The translations under genes were made by a program, and so were the position numbers. This document shows positions 8,797 through 20,800 of a stretch of 64,000 nucleotides of DNA, one piece after another. The notes under the pieces are model-generated. The model saw only the letters and a program-made list of their open reading frames with translations. It did not search any database and was not told the origin of the DNA. Origin of the DNA: Apiotrichum sp. Y4204 (Eukaryota > Basidiomycota > Tremellomycetes > Trichosporonales > Trichosporonaceae); NCBI GenBank assembly GCA_025531455.1, contig JAMYHL010000041.1, forward strand, positions 248,001 to 312,000, written 5' to 3'. Numbering within the stretch: the first letter of the stretch is position 1; the number at the start of each line of letters is the position of its first letter.

Positions 8797-11519
8797 ATGT
8801 CTGCGATTCAGTGGGCTCTCGCATCACCAACACAGTCGACAGATGCCATCGCCGCTGGTCCCTCGCGCGTAGGGGAGCTCGCGGCCGCCACCCGCAAGGC
8901 CGAGCTCAAGCGCGTCGCCCTCGACGCGGACGTCGTTGCTGCGCTCAAGCGCGTCCCGGGACTGCTAGATGGATTGGCCGAGGATGTCGTCTCCGAAAGC
9001 AGCGAGGAGCTCTCAAATGATGAACAGGAGCTTCTTCTCGTTGCGGCGGTCGCCCTGGAGCACGCATTCGTACAGGCCAACTGGACGGGGCCGGATCTCG
9101 AGTTCGGGCCGGCAGACCTTGTCGCCGCCCTGGGCGGAACTGCCGATGATACCACTCTGAACTCCGCTGCCCTTCCTCTTCTTACCCTTCTTGGAGAGCC
9201 TGCATACCACCTTGCGACGCATCCCGCCCTGTTCCTGCTCTCCACACGCATCCTTGCCTTCCTCGCGACGCAGAAGAGCCAACTGGCCACTCTCTCATGG
9301 TGGCGCCTCCGCTCGCATCTCGTGCACCTTGCCCTCCTCGACGAGCCCGTCGCCCTTGAAGAGACAGTAATCTTTGCGGTTGGCGCTCTGATCGCACAGG
9401 CACCAGACGCGGACACGGGCGCAGCCATTTCGCTCGAGCTCGGACTCCTCCACCACCGGCTTGGATCCGAGCGCGCCGCCAACCAGGCCTTCCTCGCGGC
9501 GTCGCGCATGAGTGGCCTCGAGTTTGAGCTCACTGGAGCGCTTGGAAAGCGGACAAAGTTCCAGACTGTGGACTACTCCCAGCTTGTCCTGCTCGCCGAG
9601 TCCCGGAAGCGCGATGAGGATGACGCGACGGCCGCGATTGCTGTGCCCGAGACGCTGGCGCTCAACGACGACACCCTGCTCGAGGAGACAGAGTTCGCAA
9701 AGGTTACCCAGACTGGAGAGGGCCGTCTAGCACACCTCGATCCGTCAAACCAGCCCGCTCTCCACCCTTTGGATCAGGCGCTTCTGCTGTCGCTCTGCCT
9801 CACGCAGGGAAACAGCTCCCCAGCCCATGGTCTCACCGCTCAGCAGATGGCGCCATTCATCGCACGTGTCGTGTCGCATCCGCGGAACTGGAGTGTGCAC
9901 ACCACAGCTCTTCTCCTCCGCTCGCGTCTCGAGTCGACCCGTTCTCGTACGGTCGAGCGTTCGACGCTACAGCTCGCTGCCCTCATCGAACAGATGCCGA
10001 CTGCCGACTCCAGCGCCGCGGAGCGTCTCGAGTACTTCCACCAACTTCCCCTTCCCTCGAAGTGGGAGATGGAGCGTGAGCTCGCAAAGCGGTATCTTTC
10101 GCTCGGTGTCGTCCGCTCAGCACTCGACATTTTCACGCGTCTCGAGATGTGGGAGGACGCCGTGGCGTGTCTGCAGCGTATGGAGCGGGAAGCGGAGGCG
10201 GAGCGCATTGTGCGCGATCTGCTCGAGGGGCGGAAAATCGAATCGGACGTGGTCGTCACTCTTGGCCGCGCCACCCTCTCCGATCTGCGGAGACACAAGC
10301 TCAACTCGGCGCGCGCAGCAAAGCTCTGGTGTCTCCTCGGCGACCTGGCACTTGGTTCCGACGATGCACCAAAGGACCCAGCAGGTGCGCGCGCCAAGGC
10401 GCTCGAGTTCTACAACAAGGCGTGGGAGGTCTCTGAGCACTCGAGCTCGCGCGCCATGCGCTCCATTGCGACGCTCCATGTCAGCGCCAAGGAGTTCGAG
10501 GCTGCGATTCCGGCGTTCCACGCCGCTCTCGCTATTAACCCCCTGTTCGCGCACTCATGGTTTGTCCTTGGCGTGTGTCTCATGCGTCTTGAGCGTTGGT
10601 CCGAGGCGCGCGACGCGTTCAAGCGCGGTGTCGGCGTCAATGAGGACGACGCCGAGATGTGGAACAACCTTGCGGCAGTGTACCTACGCATGAACGAGGA
10701 GGGCGTCGAGAAGGGCGAGGTGAGTTGACTAAATGTCGGAACCACTCAAGCTAACACTTGCAGAACCCCCCACCGGTCACATTTGAGAACAAGCAGCTTG
10801 CCTTCCGCGCACTGCGCAACGGCCTGCGCACGGCATACAACAACTGGCGCATGTGGCAAAACTACATGATCGTAGCGATGGACGTCGGCGAGCTCGCTGA
10901 GGCTGTGCGTGCGATGACGCGCGTCGTGGAGGAGGTGGCGGCCAAGGATCCGGTTCTCGCCATCGACCCAGACGTCCTCGACAAGCTCGTCGACGCGATC
11001 GCCCGTGACGACTGGAACAACGGCAACGGCCCACTGGATGGCAAGCCGCCGCCGACGTCGAACGAAGGCTGGGGTCTGTACCCCCTCGTTCAGCGGTTGT
11101 TTGACGTGACGATTCTGCCGCGAGTGTCGGACGACGCCCGCGTGTGGCGTGCGCACGCCCGTCTCCTCCGCTGGAAGGAGGACTGGGCCGGCGCTGTCGA
11201 GGACTACCTCCGCGCGTACCGCGTGACTGTTGCCACTGACGAGCGCGTGGAGACGGACCGCCAGCGGTGGCGCGAGGCGATCGAGGACGTCGAGGAGCTC
11301 GTCGCGACGCTCAGCCAGCTCGGGCCGCGCATCCCCAAGGTCGAGGGCAAGAAGGGCGGCGACTGGCGCTTCCAGGCCCGTGGCATCGTGCGGACGTTCA
11401 TGGGACGGACAAAGGCTTCGTGAGTGCAATCTTAGGGATGAGCTGACGGCAGATTTGAGGACGAGCCCGAGTGGGAACGGCTGACCGACCTGCTTGACGA
11501 GCTCAAGCGGGCAGACTGA
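8797..11519 (+). CDS. TPR-repeat protein of the TTC27/Emw1 family
   Basis: An 881-residue protein is encoded in three exons (8797-10719, 10764-11419, 11453-11519). Yeast Emw1 is essential and linked to cell-wall maintenance; human TTC27 is its counterpart with a poorly defined role. The N-terminal half is helix-rich without clear motifs. Canonical tetratricopeptide repeats begin near residue 530: ALEFYNKAWEVSE, AIPAFHAALAINPLFAHSW, ARDAFKRGVGVNEDDAEMW. The diagnostic TTC27 block, AFRALRNGLRTAYNNWRMW then NYMIVAMDVGELAEA, lies just after the first intron. The start at 8797 was chosen for its Kozak-like context (cacaATGtct) and because upstream residues look non-coding. The C-terminus ends in an acidic amphipathic helix (WERLTDLLDELKRAD). 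Confidence 0.85.
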
Positions 11520-11896
11520 GTTAGATGGATTGTATTGCTCGGAGGATCTAGATAGAGGCTGTATGCATGCCATAGCCGGGTATATCGTACAACACCAGTC
11601 TACTCAAGGGGGAGAAAGAGGGAAGGTGGGAGAAGAGGTGGAAGAAGAGGTCGGAGGTCAGGCCGAAATGCGGCGGAAGGTGAAGGGCGGTGGAGTCGGA
11701 GACGGAGACGACTCAGATGTGTGATGGCACTGGTTCAAAAGAGACAGTGCTGCGTAGTTGATGAAGAGAACAGACTGTGAAAACCAGACCGCGGAAAACA
11801 AACTGCGCTCGAGACCGCAAAGATTGCAGTGTCGGAAGACAGTCGCCCGATCACAGCCCCGCCCGGCCTCTCGTCGCCGCTCATCCAACTCGCCAT
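11520..11896. other. Convergent 3' intergenic region
   Basis: These 377 bp lie between the stop codons of the TTC27-like gene (+) and the DUF2423 gene (-). A purine-rich run (gagaaagaggg, gaagaagagg) spans 11610-11660. I see no gene. Confidence 0.5.
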
Positions 11897-12330
11897 TTAA
11901 CGACGGCGCTTGGTCTTGCCGGCCTTGTGGCGCGAGATGGGCCGTCCAAGCCTGTTCTGTCCCTTGAGCTTGGGGCGCGGGTCCATGCCCTTGGACTCGC
12001 GCCACTGCTCGCGGCGCGACTCGCGGGGTGCAGAGGTGGAGATCTTCTTCGGCGCTGGGTGTGAGTATGAATCATCCCGAATGGGTCCGCCTGCTGGATT
12101 CATGCGTATGCTAGCAGCTCAATCCTCAACTCACCCTCCTTCATCTCCTCGTCGCCATCAGCCTCAGGCGCCGCCATCTGCTCGTCGCCGTCGGCGTCCT
12201 CGCCCGCCTTCTTCAACAGACGGGCAGACACGCGCGCGGTGCGCTGCGCATCCGCAACAGCGTAGTGCGACTCGTGGGCCTTGCGGCGGCGGGCGGCGAG
12301 CTTGACCTTGGAACGGAGAGACTTGGCCAT
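11897..12330 (-). CDS. Small basic DUF2423 (yeast YBL028C-like) nucleolar protein
   Basis: The product is 117 residues from two exons (12135-12330, 11897-12054). The N-terminus MAKSLRSKVKLAARRRK is the hallmark of the DUF2423/UPF0642 family, represented by yeast YBL028C, a nucleolar protein associated with pre-ribosomes. An acidic linker follows, then a second basic block (PKKISTS, RREQWRESKGMDPRP), ending in ISRHKAGKTKRRR, a likely nuclear/nucleolar signal. The intron is 80 nt with a GTGAGT donor, and the splice joins the acidic linker to the PKKIS segment in frame. It is divergent from the proteasome gene. Confidence 0.82.
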
Positions 12331-12731
12331 CGTGATTTGTGTGCAGTGGGATGGGTTGGGAGAAAGCAAACTAGCAAGAGAGAGTGGCAAGACGTCAGAA
12401 AAAGTCAGTCAGGCGAGCCCATGCTTGCTGTGGGGGTGCAGAAATCTTTGCCGTGCCTGAAAATCCCCTGAATCTGATGGGGATCCGCGTGTCGATCGCG
12501 CGAGAAGCTCGAAGCTCGAGGCTCGAGCCAGCTCCATTTGATTCCGGAGGGTGCACTTTGGTCACGTGATTTAAGACGCGTGTTCGTCGTCGTCCACACA
12601 CACCCACTGACGTCCTCGACTCTGTCGTGCTCGCTGCTTGCGAGTTGCTCGACAGGATCATCAACTCTGCTCCTTCTTTCCACAACACTCATCCCTGCCA
12701 CCCACCTCCTAGACACTAGAGACAGGCGAGC
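12331..12731. promoter_or_regulatory. Divergent promoter region, DUF2423 gene and PSMA6
   Basis: This region of 401 bp lies between two opposed start codons. A ggtcacgtgattt element near 12558-12570 contains the E-box-like core CACGTG. C/T-rich tracts precede the PSMA6 ATG. Site function is inference. Confidence 0.45.
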
Positions 12732-13882
12732 ATGTCCCGCTCCTCTTACGACCGGTAAGCTAAACTCATCTTCGCTCAAGCTGACATCAGTTATCTCACC
12801 GTCTTCTCGCCCGAGGGCCGCGTGAGTGCAGTGTTGTGGTCTGATGTGACGTCTGCTAACACCCACAGTTGTACCAAGTCGGTGCGTCGCCTTAGATGAC
12901 CATTGATATCTGTATTTGGGTTGCTGACATTCAGAGTATGCCTTCAAGGCCATTACCGGCGCGGGCATCACCTCGGTCGCCATACGCGGCAAGGACACGG
13001 CGGTCATGATCACCCAGCGCAAGGTCCCTGTGAGTGCAGAGTGTGGAAGGCTGCTGACGCTCGAAGGACAAGCTTCTTGACCCCGAGACGATCACCCACC
13101 TCTTCCAGATTACCCCCACCATCGGAGCCGTCGTCACTGGCCGTGTTGGTGAGTTTGAGACGTCGAGGTCGAGGTAGCCATGCCTCGGTTATCCTGCCCC
13201 AGCGTCATGTATACTTACTTGCAGCGGACGCACATGCCCAGGTCCAGCGGACACGGTCAGAAGCCGCCGAGTTTCGGTACAAGTACGGCTACGAGATCAC
13301 CCCGGATGCACGTGAGTTGCGGCTCCACACCTTACAACTCAACTAACCTCCAGTCGCGAAGCGCATGGCCAACATTAACCAGGTGTACACGCAGCGCGCG
13401 GGAATGCGCCCGCTGGGCATTAGCATGATCCTCATTGGACCTGATGACGAGCGTGGACCGCAGGTCTTCCAGATTGACCCTGCCGGCTTCTACGTCGGCT
13501 ACAAGGCCGTCGCCGCCGGCCAGAAGCAGACTGAGGCGACTAACTTTGTAAGTCTGGTGACTCTTCCTAGATGGCCTTCAAAGATCGGATCTAGGATCTA
13601 TATTCATTGGCGCACGCTCACGCGCAGTTGGAGAAGAAGTGGAAGTCGGTCGACTGCGGATCCCTCACGCTCGACCGCGCAGGCGTCATTGAGCTCGCGA
13701 TCGAGTGCCTCTCGACCGTGTGCGCGACGGACTTCAAGGCGTCCGAGATTGAGATCGGCATCTCGTCGACGTCCCCTGACGAGCCCTCGGACGGCCCGGG
13801 TGTTGGCGGCACTGGCCGCTTCCGCCAGATGAGCGAGGTCGAGCGCGACGAGTGGCTCACCCGCGTGGGCGAGAAGGACTAG
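12732..13882 (+). CDS. SCL1: 20S proteasome subunit alpha-1 (PSMA6/Scl1)
   Basis: A 259-residue proteasome alpha subunit is encoded in eight exons: 12732-12754, 12791-12821, 12869-12881, 12935-13029, 13067-13148, 13225-13311, 13354-13547 and 13628-13882. It forms part of the outer ring that gates the 20S core. The start [18 protein letters not shown] followed by LYQVEYAFKAI is the alpha-type signature. [36 protein letters not shown] and [12 protein letters not shown] match PSMA6 specifically among the seven alpha subunits. Exon 3 is a 13-nt microexon encoding LYQV. Introns are 36-80 nt. An internal [15 protein letters not shown] insertion lies near the C-terminus, where orthologues vary. It starts 401 bp from the DUF2423 gene start. 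Confidence 0.95.
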
Positions 13883-14382
13883 TGAGAGCTGGCGTGTAGA
13901 ATGGCAGTGCATGATGTATGGGATCCAGACAGAGAACGGGGAACTTTGGAGAGGGGAAGGCAGGAAAGTGTAAGACTTCTGGAAGTTGGAGAGATGTAGA
14001 TGTCACCTGGAGGCTTGGACGCGATTTCAGCACAAGACACGGTCACAGACACGAACTCGGTATTTCACGCCCGCAAGTCACGTACCGACGACTGGTACTG
14101 TCTAGTGTCTGCATGTGGCTGTGCATGCTGTTCATGGTCTCTTATTGTGTAGGTCTCATAAATCTATGCATGCATAGACAAGCAGCTAAGCAGACCCATG
14201 GCCCATAACATGCGATCAACATGAGCATCACGACACAGATCCCCAAATTTCTCACGGTCGCCACAAGTCACACTCCTATTTTGCCTCCCGCATGATTTTT
14301 GGCCACCAAGAGAAGTCAATTTGTCCAGGATAGCCAGATCCAAGATCTTCAACAACCACCACTACATAACACAACCCTCAAG
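13883..14382. other. Intergenic region between PSMA6 and NOP16
   Basis: This 500-bp stretch lies between two plus-strand genes. It holds the PSMA6 3' flank and the NOP16 promoter. It is AT-richer around 14150-14300, and no gene is seen. Confidence 0.5.
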
Positions 14383-15172
14383 ATGGCCAACCCCCGCCAG
14401 CGCTCCAAGGCCAAGTCGCACAAGAGCGGCAAGCCGTCCGCCGCGCAGAAGAAGCGCATGCACGCCAAGCTGCGTAAGGCCCCCGCGCTGCAGGGCCCCG
14501 AGGCGCTCCAGAAGGCGTGGGACAAGAAGAAGACCGTGTTCCAGAAGTGCGTACAGTGCTGGCACCGCGAAGCTGTCTCGTACTGACTGAAGCTATCGCG
14601 CACTCGGTCTCCTTCCCTCGATTCCGGTCGTGCGTGGGCCCAGCGCGCGCGTCCCGCTCCCGTTCGGCGCGGACGGCATGCCTGTCGATGAGGACGCCGA
14701 GATGGGCGAGGCGCCCAAGGGGTCATTCGGGCGGATTATCCGGGACGAAGATGGGAATGTGGTGGACATTATCCTTGATGACGAGCCGGAGGAGGAGGAG
14801 CCGGAGCAGGAGGGATCAAAGTGGACGCCCCTGAATGATGAGGAGAAGGAGGTGCTCCCCGTGCGGGGCAAGACGGCCGTCGTGCAGCGTGAGTCGCCGA
14901 GTGGAGATTTTGTGGAGATTGCTCCTCTGCCTGATTCCCGGTTGACCCCAGAACTCGAGGCGCTCGCGGCCACCGCTGCCCCGGTTGTGCGGCACACCTC
15001 CGACGCGGAGCATATCTGGCTCGCGCGCCTGGTCGCAAAACACGGCGACGACTACACCGACATGGCGCGCGATCGCAAGCTCAACGTGTGGCAGAAGACG
15101 CCGGGAGAGCTCAAGCGCATGGTGCGCAAGGCGGGCGGTGTGGACAAGCTGCGTGCCGCGGCGAGCGCGTAA
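14383..15172 (+). CDS. NOP16: Nucleolar ribosome biogenesis protein Nop16
   Basis: The model is 247 residues in two exons (14383-14546, 14593-15172) with a 46-nt intron whose splice creates the conserved FQNYRALGL motif. Nop16 is a component of 66S pre-ribosomal particles needed for 60S subunit assembly. The N-terminus MANPRQRSKAKSHKSGKP is the family signature, followed by LQKAWDKKKT. An acidic middle (DDEPEEEEPEQEG) leads to the conserved C-terminal block HTSDAEHIWLARLVAKHG, then DMARDRKLNVWQKTPGEL, which is typical of Nop16. Confidence 0.92.
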
Positions 15173-15446
15173 TTGTTGACGACGGAATCTGCTTGCGAGC
15201 ACGACGCTCGAACAGTTGGGAGGATGGCCATCCTCTCCAGGATCAACCTCTTGGCCGCCTCGCGGCTCACTGCAACAGCAGTTGTACATGTACATCATAC
15301 ATAGACGGATCCAGATGCCACTACAGATCTCACAGCCAGATCACGCGAGCAAAGCCAGCAGCACTCAACGCAGATGTTTGTCGATCACGCGCCCGTCTCT
15401 CTACACGCCCGTCTCTCTCCCCAATCTCTCGGGCCCTCTGTCAATC

Positions 15447-16418
15447 TTAACGACGCCCTAACCGCGCAGACAGCGAGCGGTCCTCACGCGGCGCGCGGTC
15501 GATCGTGTCGGCATACATTTTCCTGATGTCAGCTGCGCGATAATGACAAGCGCTATCAAAGGAAGGGTCGCAGCGCATAGCCAGTGACGTACCCTGTACT
15601 CTCTGAGCGTCCACCATCCCGGGCCTCACGATCGCGCCGCGGACCACGAGGGGCCTCCCTCGGACGGCTATCGGTGCGCTCAGTGCGCTCCCCACGGCCC
15701 GACACGATGGTGAGACGCAGCGTCTCGCCATCAGCAACCACGCCGTCATACTGGGCAACGAGCGCGTCCGCCGCGGCCCGCCCGCGCACCTCGACCTCAA
15801 CAGTGGCGGTCGACGCGCCTGTGGACGAGCACAGGCGCGCAGACGCGATCGGCGTAGGCGCAAACGCAGACTGTAATCAGAACGGTGCTTCCTGAATATC
15901 GTCTTAGCACTCACGATGACGTCCTCGGCGGTCGTACCGCGCGCGAGGCGTTCCACGCGGACAGTGAAGCTCGCGGCCCCCGCGCCAATTATGCTCAACC
16001 CGCTCGCGGGGCTGGAGCGCGAAGAGCGCGCTGCGGGCGAATCGCGGTCGCGTTCGGGCTCGCGGCGCGTAAGTGCTGCCAGGGAAGACGCGACAAGGGC
16101 GCGCCCCCCCTCGAGGCCGCGGGCGCGGGACGCGCGTGTCGGGCGTGCAGCGCGAGAAGGAGAGGGAGAAGACTCGTCAAATCCAAAAAGCTTGGATGCC
16201 GGAGCGGAAGTGGACGGCAGGAGCTCCTTCCCGCTCAGCCGGTTCTTGAGGCCGCCGGTGTTCGTGCTCGTGCTCGTGCTCGCGGCTGGGGTCGTGCGCG
16301 GTCCGCTCAGCCGGTCTGCGAGGCGGCTGCGCGCGTCGAACTTGTCGTGTGTCCACGCCGACTCAGTGTCGCGCTTCTCGCCGCGGGCCTCGCGGGCGTA
16401 TGGCTTGGCGCGGGACAT
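15447..16418 (-). CDS. RRM-type RNA-binding protein, ALYREF/Yra1-like in layout
   Basis: A 285-residue protein comes from three exons (15915-16418, 15593-15870, 15447-15522). The first 145 residues are basic, Ser/Ala-rich and low in order, with LADRLSGPR and LKNRLSGKEL near the start. A probable RNA recognition motif follows: SFTVRVERLARGTTAEDVI as strand 1 and helix 1, then TATVEVEVRGRAAADALVA as strand 3 and helix 2, and ETLRLTIVS as strand 4. The aromatic RNP residues are weak. An Arg/Asp/Glu-rich segment and a short conserved-looking tail (KMYADTIDRAP) end the protein. The split of the RRM by the first intron is in frame. The arrangement resembles mRNA-export adaptors, but the specific family is not secure. 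Confidence 0.7.
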   Translation of the reverse strand: MSRAKPYAREARGEKRDTESAWTHDKFDARSRLADRLSGPRTTPAASTSTSTNTGGLKNRLSGKELLPSTSAPASKLFGFDESSPSPSRAARPTRASRARGLEGGRALVASSLAALTRREPERDRDSPAARSSRSSPASGLSIIGAGAASFTVRVERLARGTTAEDVIVSAKTIFRKHRSDYSLRLRLRRSRLRACARPQARRPPLLRSRCAGGPRRTRSLPSMTAWLLMARRCVSPSCRAVGSALSAPIAVRGRPLVVRGAIVRPGMVDAQRVQGTSLAMRCDPSFDSACHYRAADIRKMYADTIDRAPREDRSLSARLGRR

Positions 16419-16828
16419 TCTGTGTTTGTTTTGTCGGTGATGGTGCGATGTGGATGTTGTTTGTGGTGACTGATAGAGATTATCGACTGGTTCCGAGCGC
16501 GCCAAACGAACGCGCTGACGGAGGGATTGCCGCATCTAGCCGGATGTTGAGAAGAGCAATCACGTGAGCTGTGCATGGGTTACACGTTTCGGAAATTCAT
16601 ATATTCCCGATGTGGCTTCTATTCTGGCCGCTCTGTGTGACCGCCAGCTCGGCGTCCATGAGAGAGATCTCCAGCACTTCGGTCGGTGTCTCCCGGCTGC
16701 CTGGCTGCATACTGCGTGTGTGTCATTCCATCTCGCAATCAACAATCCCATCCTCTTCTCCCATCCACCACCCCCGAGCAAACTCTCTTCACACCCCCCT
16801 CTCTCACACCCCTCAACAGCATTTCACA
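16419..16828. promoter_or_regulatory. Divergent promoter region, RRM gene and ERV14
   Basis: These 410 bp lie between opposed start codons. The ERV14-proximal 80 bp is C/T-rich (cacccccctctctcacaccc), typical of fungal leaders. No ORF is supported. Confidence 0.45.
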
Positions 16829-17813
16829 ATGGGCGGCGAAGGTACGCTTCACTGTTCGCGGGACACGGCGCGCGCGCGCGCTCGGAGGCGATCTGCGTCC
16901 CATCTCTGACGCGTCAAACGTGGGACAGGGGACTACATCGATCGCTTCGCGGTTCCGCGCCGCCGCCGTGTTCAACTCTCCACACCTCGCGCTGACTCGC
17001 AGGATGGCTGTTCCTCTTCGCGGTCATTATGGCCGCGGTCCTCCTCTTTACTATGGTCTTCTTTGTGCGTGCACCAACCTTGTCGCGAGCGGCGCTGATG
17101 GACAGATAATCATGTTCTCTGACCTCGAGTGCGGTGAGTGCGAGTGCGGCAGGGCGCAGGCTGTCATCGAGCTGGACCTCTTCTGCCGATGAGCTCGAGA
17201 CCGCGCCCCGGTGCCACTGACATGCTAACGGCAGACTACATCAACCCCATCGACCTCTGCAACAAGCTCAACCAAGTACGTCATGGGTGCCCGTCGGGCG
17301 AGATCTCAGCCGTCGGCATCGAGAACGCCGCCGCGGACGTGGACGCAACATTGTGCTGACCCGCAGTTTGTCCTTCCCGAGATGATCGCCCACGCCTTCC
17401 TCACTCTCCTCTTCCTGCTCTCTGGCCAGTGGCTCGCGTTTATCCTTAACGCGCCGCTCGTGGGTTATAATGTGCACAAGTGAGTCTGCGCCCGTCATGT
17501 GATCCGCGAATCAACTCAGTAGTGCTAACAGCCCAGGATTATGCAGAAAAACCACATGTACGACGCGACAGAGATCTTCCGCACACTCTCAGGACACAAG
17601 AAGGAAAGCTTCATCAAGCTTGGCTTCTACCTCATCTGCTTCTTCTACTACCTCTACCGGTAAGCTAACTTTAACTCGGCAAAGCTGACCAGCAGCATGA
17701 TTCTTGCCCTCATCTCCGGTGCGTAGTGTTAACGCGACGTCCCGTCCGGCACCGCGACCTAGCAATATCCGATTTTCAGCGGGTCTGTGCTGACATTTAC
17801 AGAGAGCGACTAA
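16829..17813 (+). CDS. ERV14: Erv14/cornichon COPII cargo receptor
   Basis: The product is 137 residues, almost the yeast length of 138, from eight exons: 16829-16841, 17003-17064, 17106-17133, 17235-17275, 17367-17479, 17537-17659, 17696-17718 and 17803-17813. Erv14 is a three-pass ER membrane protein that packs transmembrane cargo into COPII vesicles. Exon 1 encodes only four complete codons (MGGE). The first hydrophobic helix is [20 protein letters not shown]. The signature [18 protein letters not shown] spans two introns and is followed by the second helix ([18 protein letters not shown]) and the loop [11 protein letters not shown]. The third helix includes [17 protein letters not shown]. 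The last exon adds only ESD. An alternative acceptor at 17778 would end in AGLC; ESD is preferred because yeast has an AES motif here. Confidence 0.93.
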
Positions 17814-20800
17814 GCGTCGAACGGACATGTCACTGGCGGCGGCGGCGGGCGCGGCATGTAGCGCGCAGCGGCTGCCACCAGTCCATCACCCCCAGGATGA
17901 CAGTGACCCGACGAGGCATACCATGGCAGCACGGAACGCGCGAGGCCTGCTGGCGCGCGTCACCGCTGCGTAGATGAGGACACGGGGTGTGGTGTGGCGA
18001 ATGGACGAGCGAGCGAGAGAGTGACGAGTGTACCCTGCGTGCACTGCTACCCGCTGTAGGCGTATATACATTGTGGATTGCGAGCGTTGGGCCGTGGGCG
18101 GAGGCGAGGCGGAGGTGTCGTGTTCGTGTTAGATCGCCTGAAAGTACATCCCCCTAGTCAGCGCCGCTGTAATGCATCGACTTGCACCTAGTAGTGTGCG
18201 TGTGTGTGTGGCGTGGTCTCGCTGGAATATCAGAATCTGCCGAGCTGCCGCTGGGAGCTCGAAGCTGGGTCTGAGACCTTTCGTCATTCCTGATCCAGAT
18301 CAGATGTCATTGCCTTCCTCGGCTCCGTATATCCTTTGCAGGGCCTCGGCGATTCCGCAAGGACGACCGTGGACGGGCTACGCGGGTGTCTGTGCACACA
18401 AGCATACTAGCAGCCAGCTTGCTACTCCAGCAAGTCCTGCTACACTGATGCATGCACTCACTTGCAAGTTGTGCACGCTTGCGTCATTCGCTAGTGCAAC
18501 ATAGGGGCAGCTCGCAGTCGTGTATGCCATGACAGGTTTGAGATCCTTCATCAGAGTTTGGTGCGAGTGAGCGGCGATCAGGCATCAGTTGCCCGAGCCG
18601 CCGTGCCGTCGTCAACCGGCGCCCGGCAATGTAACGGCCATCTGATTCTGCGGTGGCCAACAACAGGGCAATGATGACATAGACATGCATCACGCTCCGA
18701 ACTCGTGGGCTCCTGTGCTCCTGAAATGACATCTGCTCGCATGGTTTCGGGGTCGAGGCACGGAGCATACACGGAAGGGTGCTGGATGAACTGCGGGGCG
18801 GAGTGTCCGAGGCTCCGAGGCACTTTGGAGCGTTTGAGGGTTTGCTGTTCAACTGTGTAGCGTGCGTTCGTAGCCTTTTCTGGCTTTGTACCCTTCGTTG
18901 TCTGGCCACACGAGCAGTACTCTGTAGGTCGCGAGAACAGAGGGATAAGTAGAGAGGTGGACCAGATACCCGAAGGCGGTGAGACTGATGAGACATCTGC
19001 TGCACACAATGCCAAGCTCGCCGCAAAGCGCTACTGTAGTCGCTACAGTAGCCGCTGGTCTTGAAATGCGCGGAATACAGCACGGCGTGCAATGTTTTCC
19101 CAAGTTCTCCTCGTGCCCTCGTCTGCTTGTTAGCATGCTAGGCTTGTCCCCCGGTCCTAAAACGTACTGCATGTACATCAACCTCTCTCTGTTCCTTGTT
19201 CCATTTGTATCCCGGATCGGGAATGCCACACATCTCATGCCAGATTCCTAGGTCCGCTTCAGCTCGCTCAACTCGGCACTGCGCCGATAGCCCCCCCGGT
19301 CCCCGATGCATCCTCGCCCGCCGGACCGGAGCTGCGCGTCCGCTTGCTGCTTGTTGGCTTGCTGCTTTGTAGGCCTCGGCCTTTGTCACTCGCTGGGCGT
19401 TCTACTCTTAAGGAGCGTTTTGTTGGCTTTTTACCTGCGTTAGCTCGGCCAAAGTAGCCTGATGCAGGGCTTTTCCCTCCAGGGCACAGGGATTCCAATA
19501 GGGACGACTGGGGGATAATACACTAGAAAGAAAGATCAGCATTCAACGAATAAGAATCATGAATGTAAACCGGGGAGAGGCGATTTTTTTTTGTGTATAT
19601 AGCAGGTATTAGGAAATGTCTAAGGCCCACCCAGGGGATCCTAATGCAAACGAAGGTAATACTTTCTAATCTGGGAGTGTTGATGGCCGAGGTGCCGAGC
19701 GGGAGAGAGTCTGAGCACAGACGACGATCATTCAATACTCGGCAGAGTAGGTACTCCTCTTTCCAAGCCTCGCTTGTGCTTTTTGTTCCTGTCACAGAGC
19801 TGTCAGCAAATACAGCAACAGCAACAAGCAACAAGCAACAACCGAGACAGACATCATCTCGTTGACCACACTCCCACCCTTCATCATCATCATCCACATC
19901 CCCGCCGACTGGGCAGAGCGGTATCATCACCACCCCCGATATCCGGGCACGCGAGCGACTGACTGACATCCCACACGCGCGTACTGTACGTGTGGAGGCA
20001 AAGCCAACGCCACCATCTCGCTGGACCAAAAGTGGAACACTGGAACTCTCTCTCCAGTTCTCGAGCCGCAACAATACAACATACACGACACGACACCTCA
20101 TCTCCCACCTCCTCCATCGTCCACCTCATCCCCCGTTCCGGGCCTCATCGCGCACCCGAGCACCCACGCGTGCGACGCACAGCGATCACACCCCGCGCTG
20201 GTCATCTTGCTCGACGGCCCACCCGCTCATCCATTGTCTCGAGGCCAACTTCGCTGGCTTGGGCTCGTGTGACAGCTGTCAACAGCACACGACTTCCATC
20301 CCTCCTGCTTCAGCTGGGCCGCTTCTCGACCTCCCTCACGCCCCAGCACCCTCCCCGCAAGCCACACACCGCTCTCGACCTCGCACGCGATGAAGAATAA
20401 GCACTAAGAACCAGCGCGCCCGCCAGCGCACCCAGCGCACTCTCTCCTCCACCACCACCTGTCCACAACCTCCCTTCATCTTTCGTGTCCCCGCCCCCAC
20501 TCAACGATCATCGACCCTTACCCCAACACCCCCACCTATCCATCTCCCGCCCCCACTCTTGTCTCTTCTTCTTACCGCCACCTCGTGCTCGTCCTGACGC
20601 TTGCGCTCTCGCCTTTTTCAGAGGTCCTTCCCACCTGCTGATCTCCGCCAGCCCCGCCAGCCCTGGCCCCGAGCACACGAGCACAAGCGCACACGAGCAC
20701 ACGACCAAGCCCTTCCTCGGCGTACTCCATCGCTCCTTAATCGCGTCGCCTTTTTTCTCTCCATCTTGGTTTATCTGGCCGAGGCGCCGCACGAGCGCAC

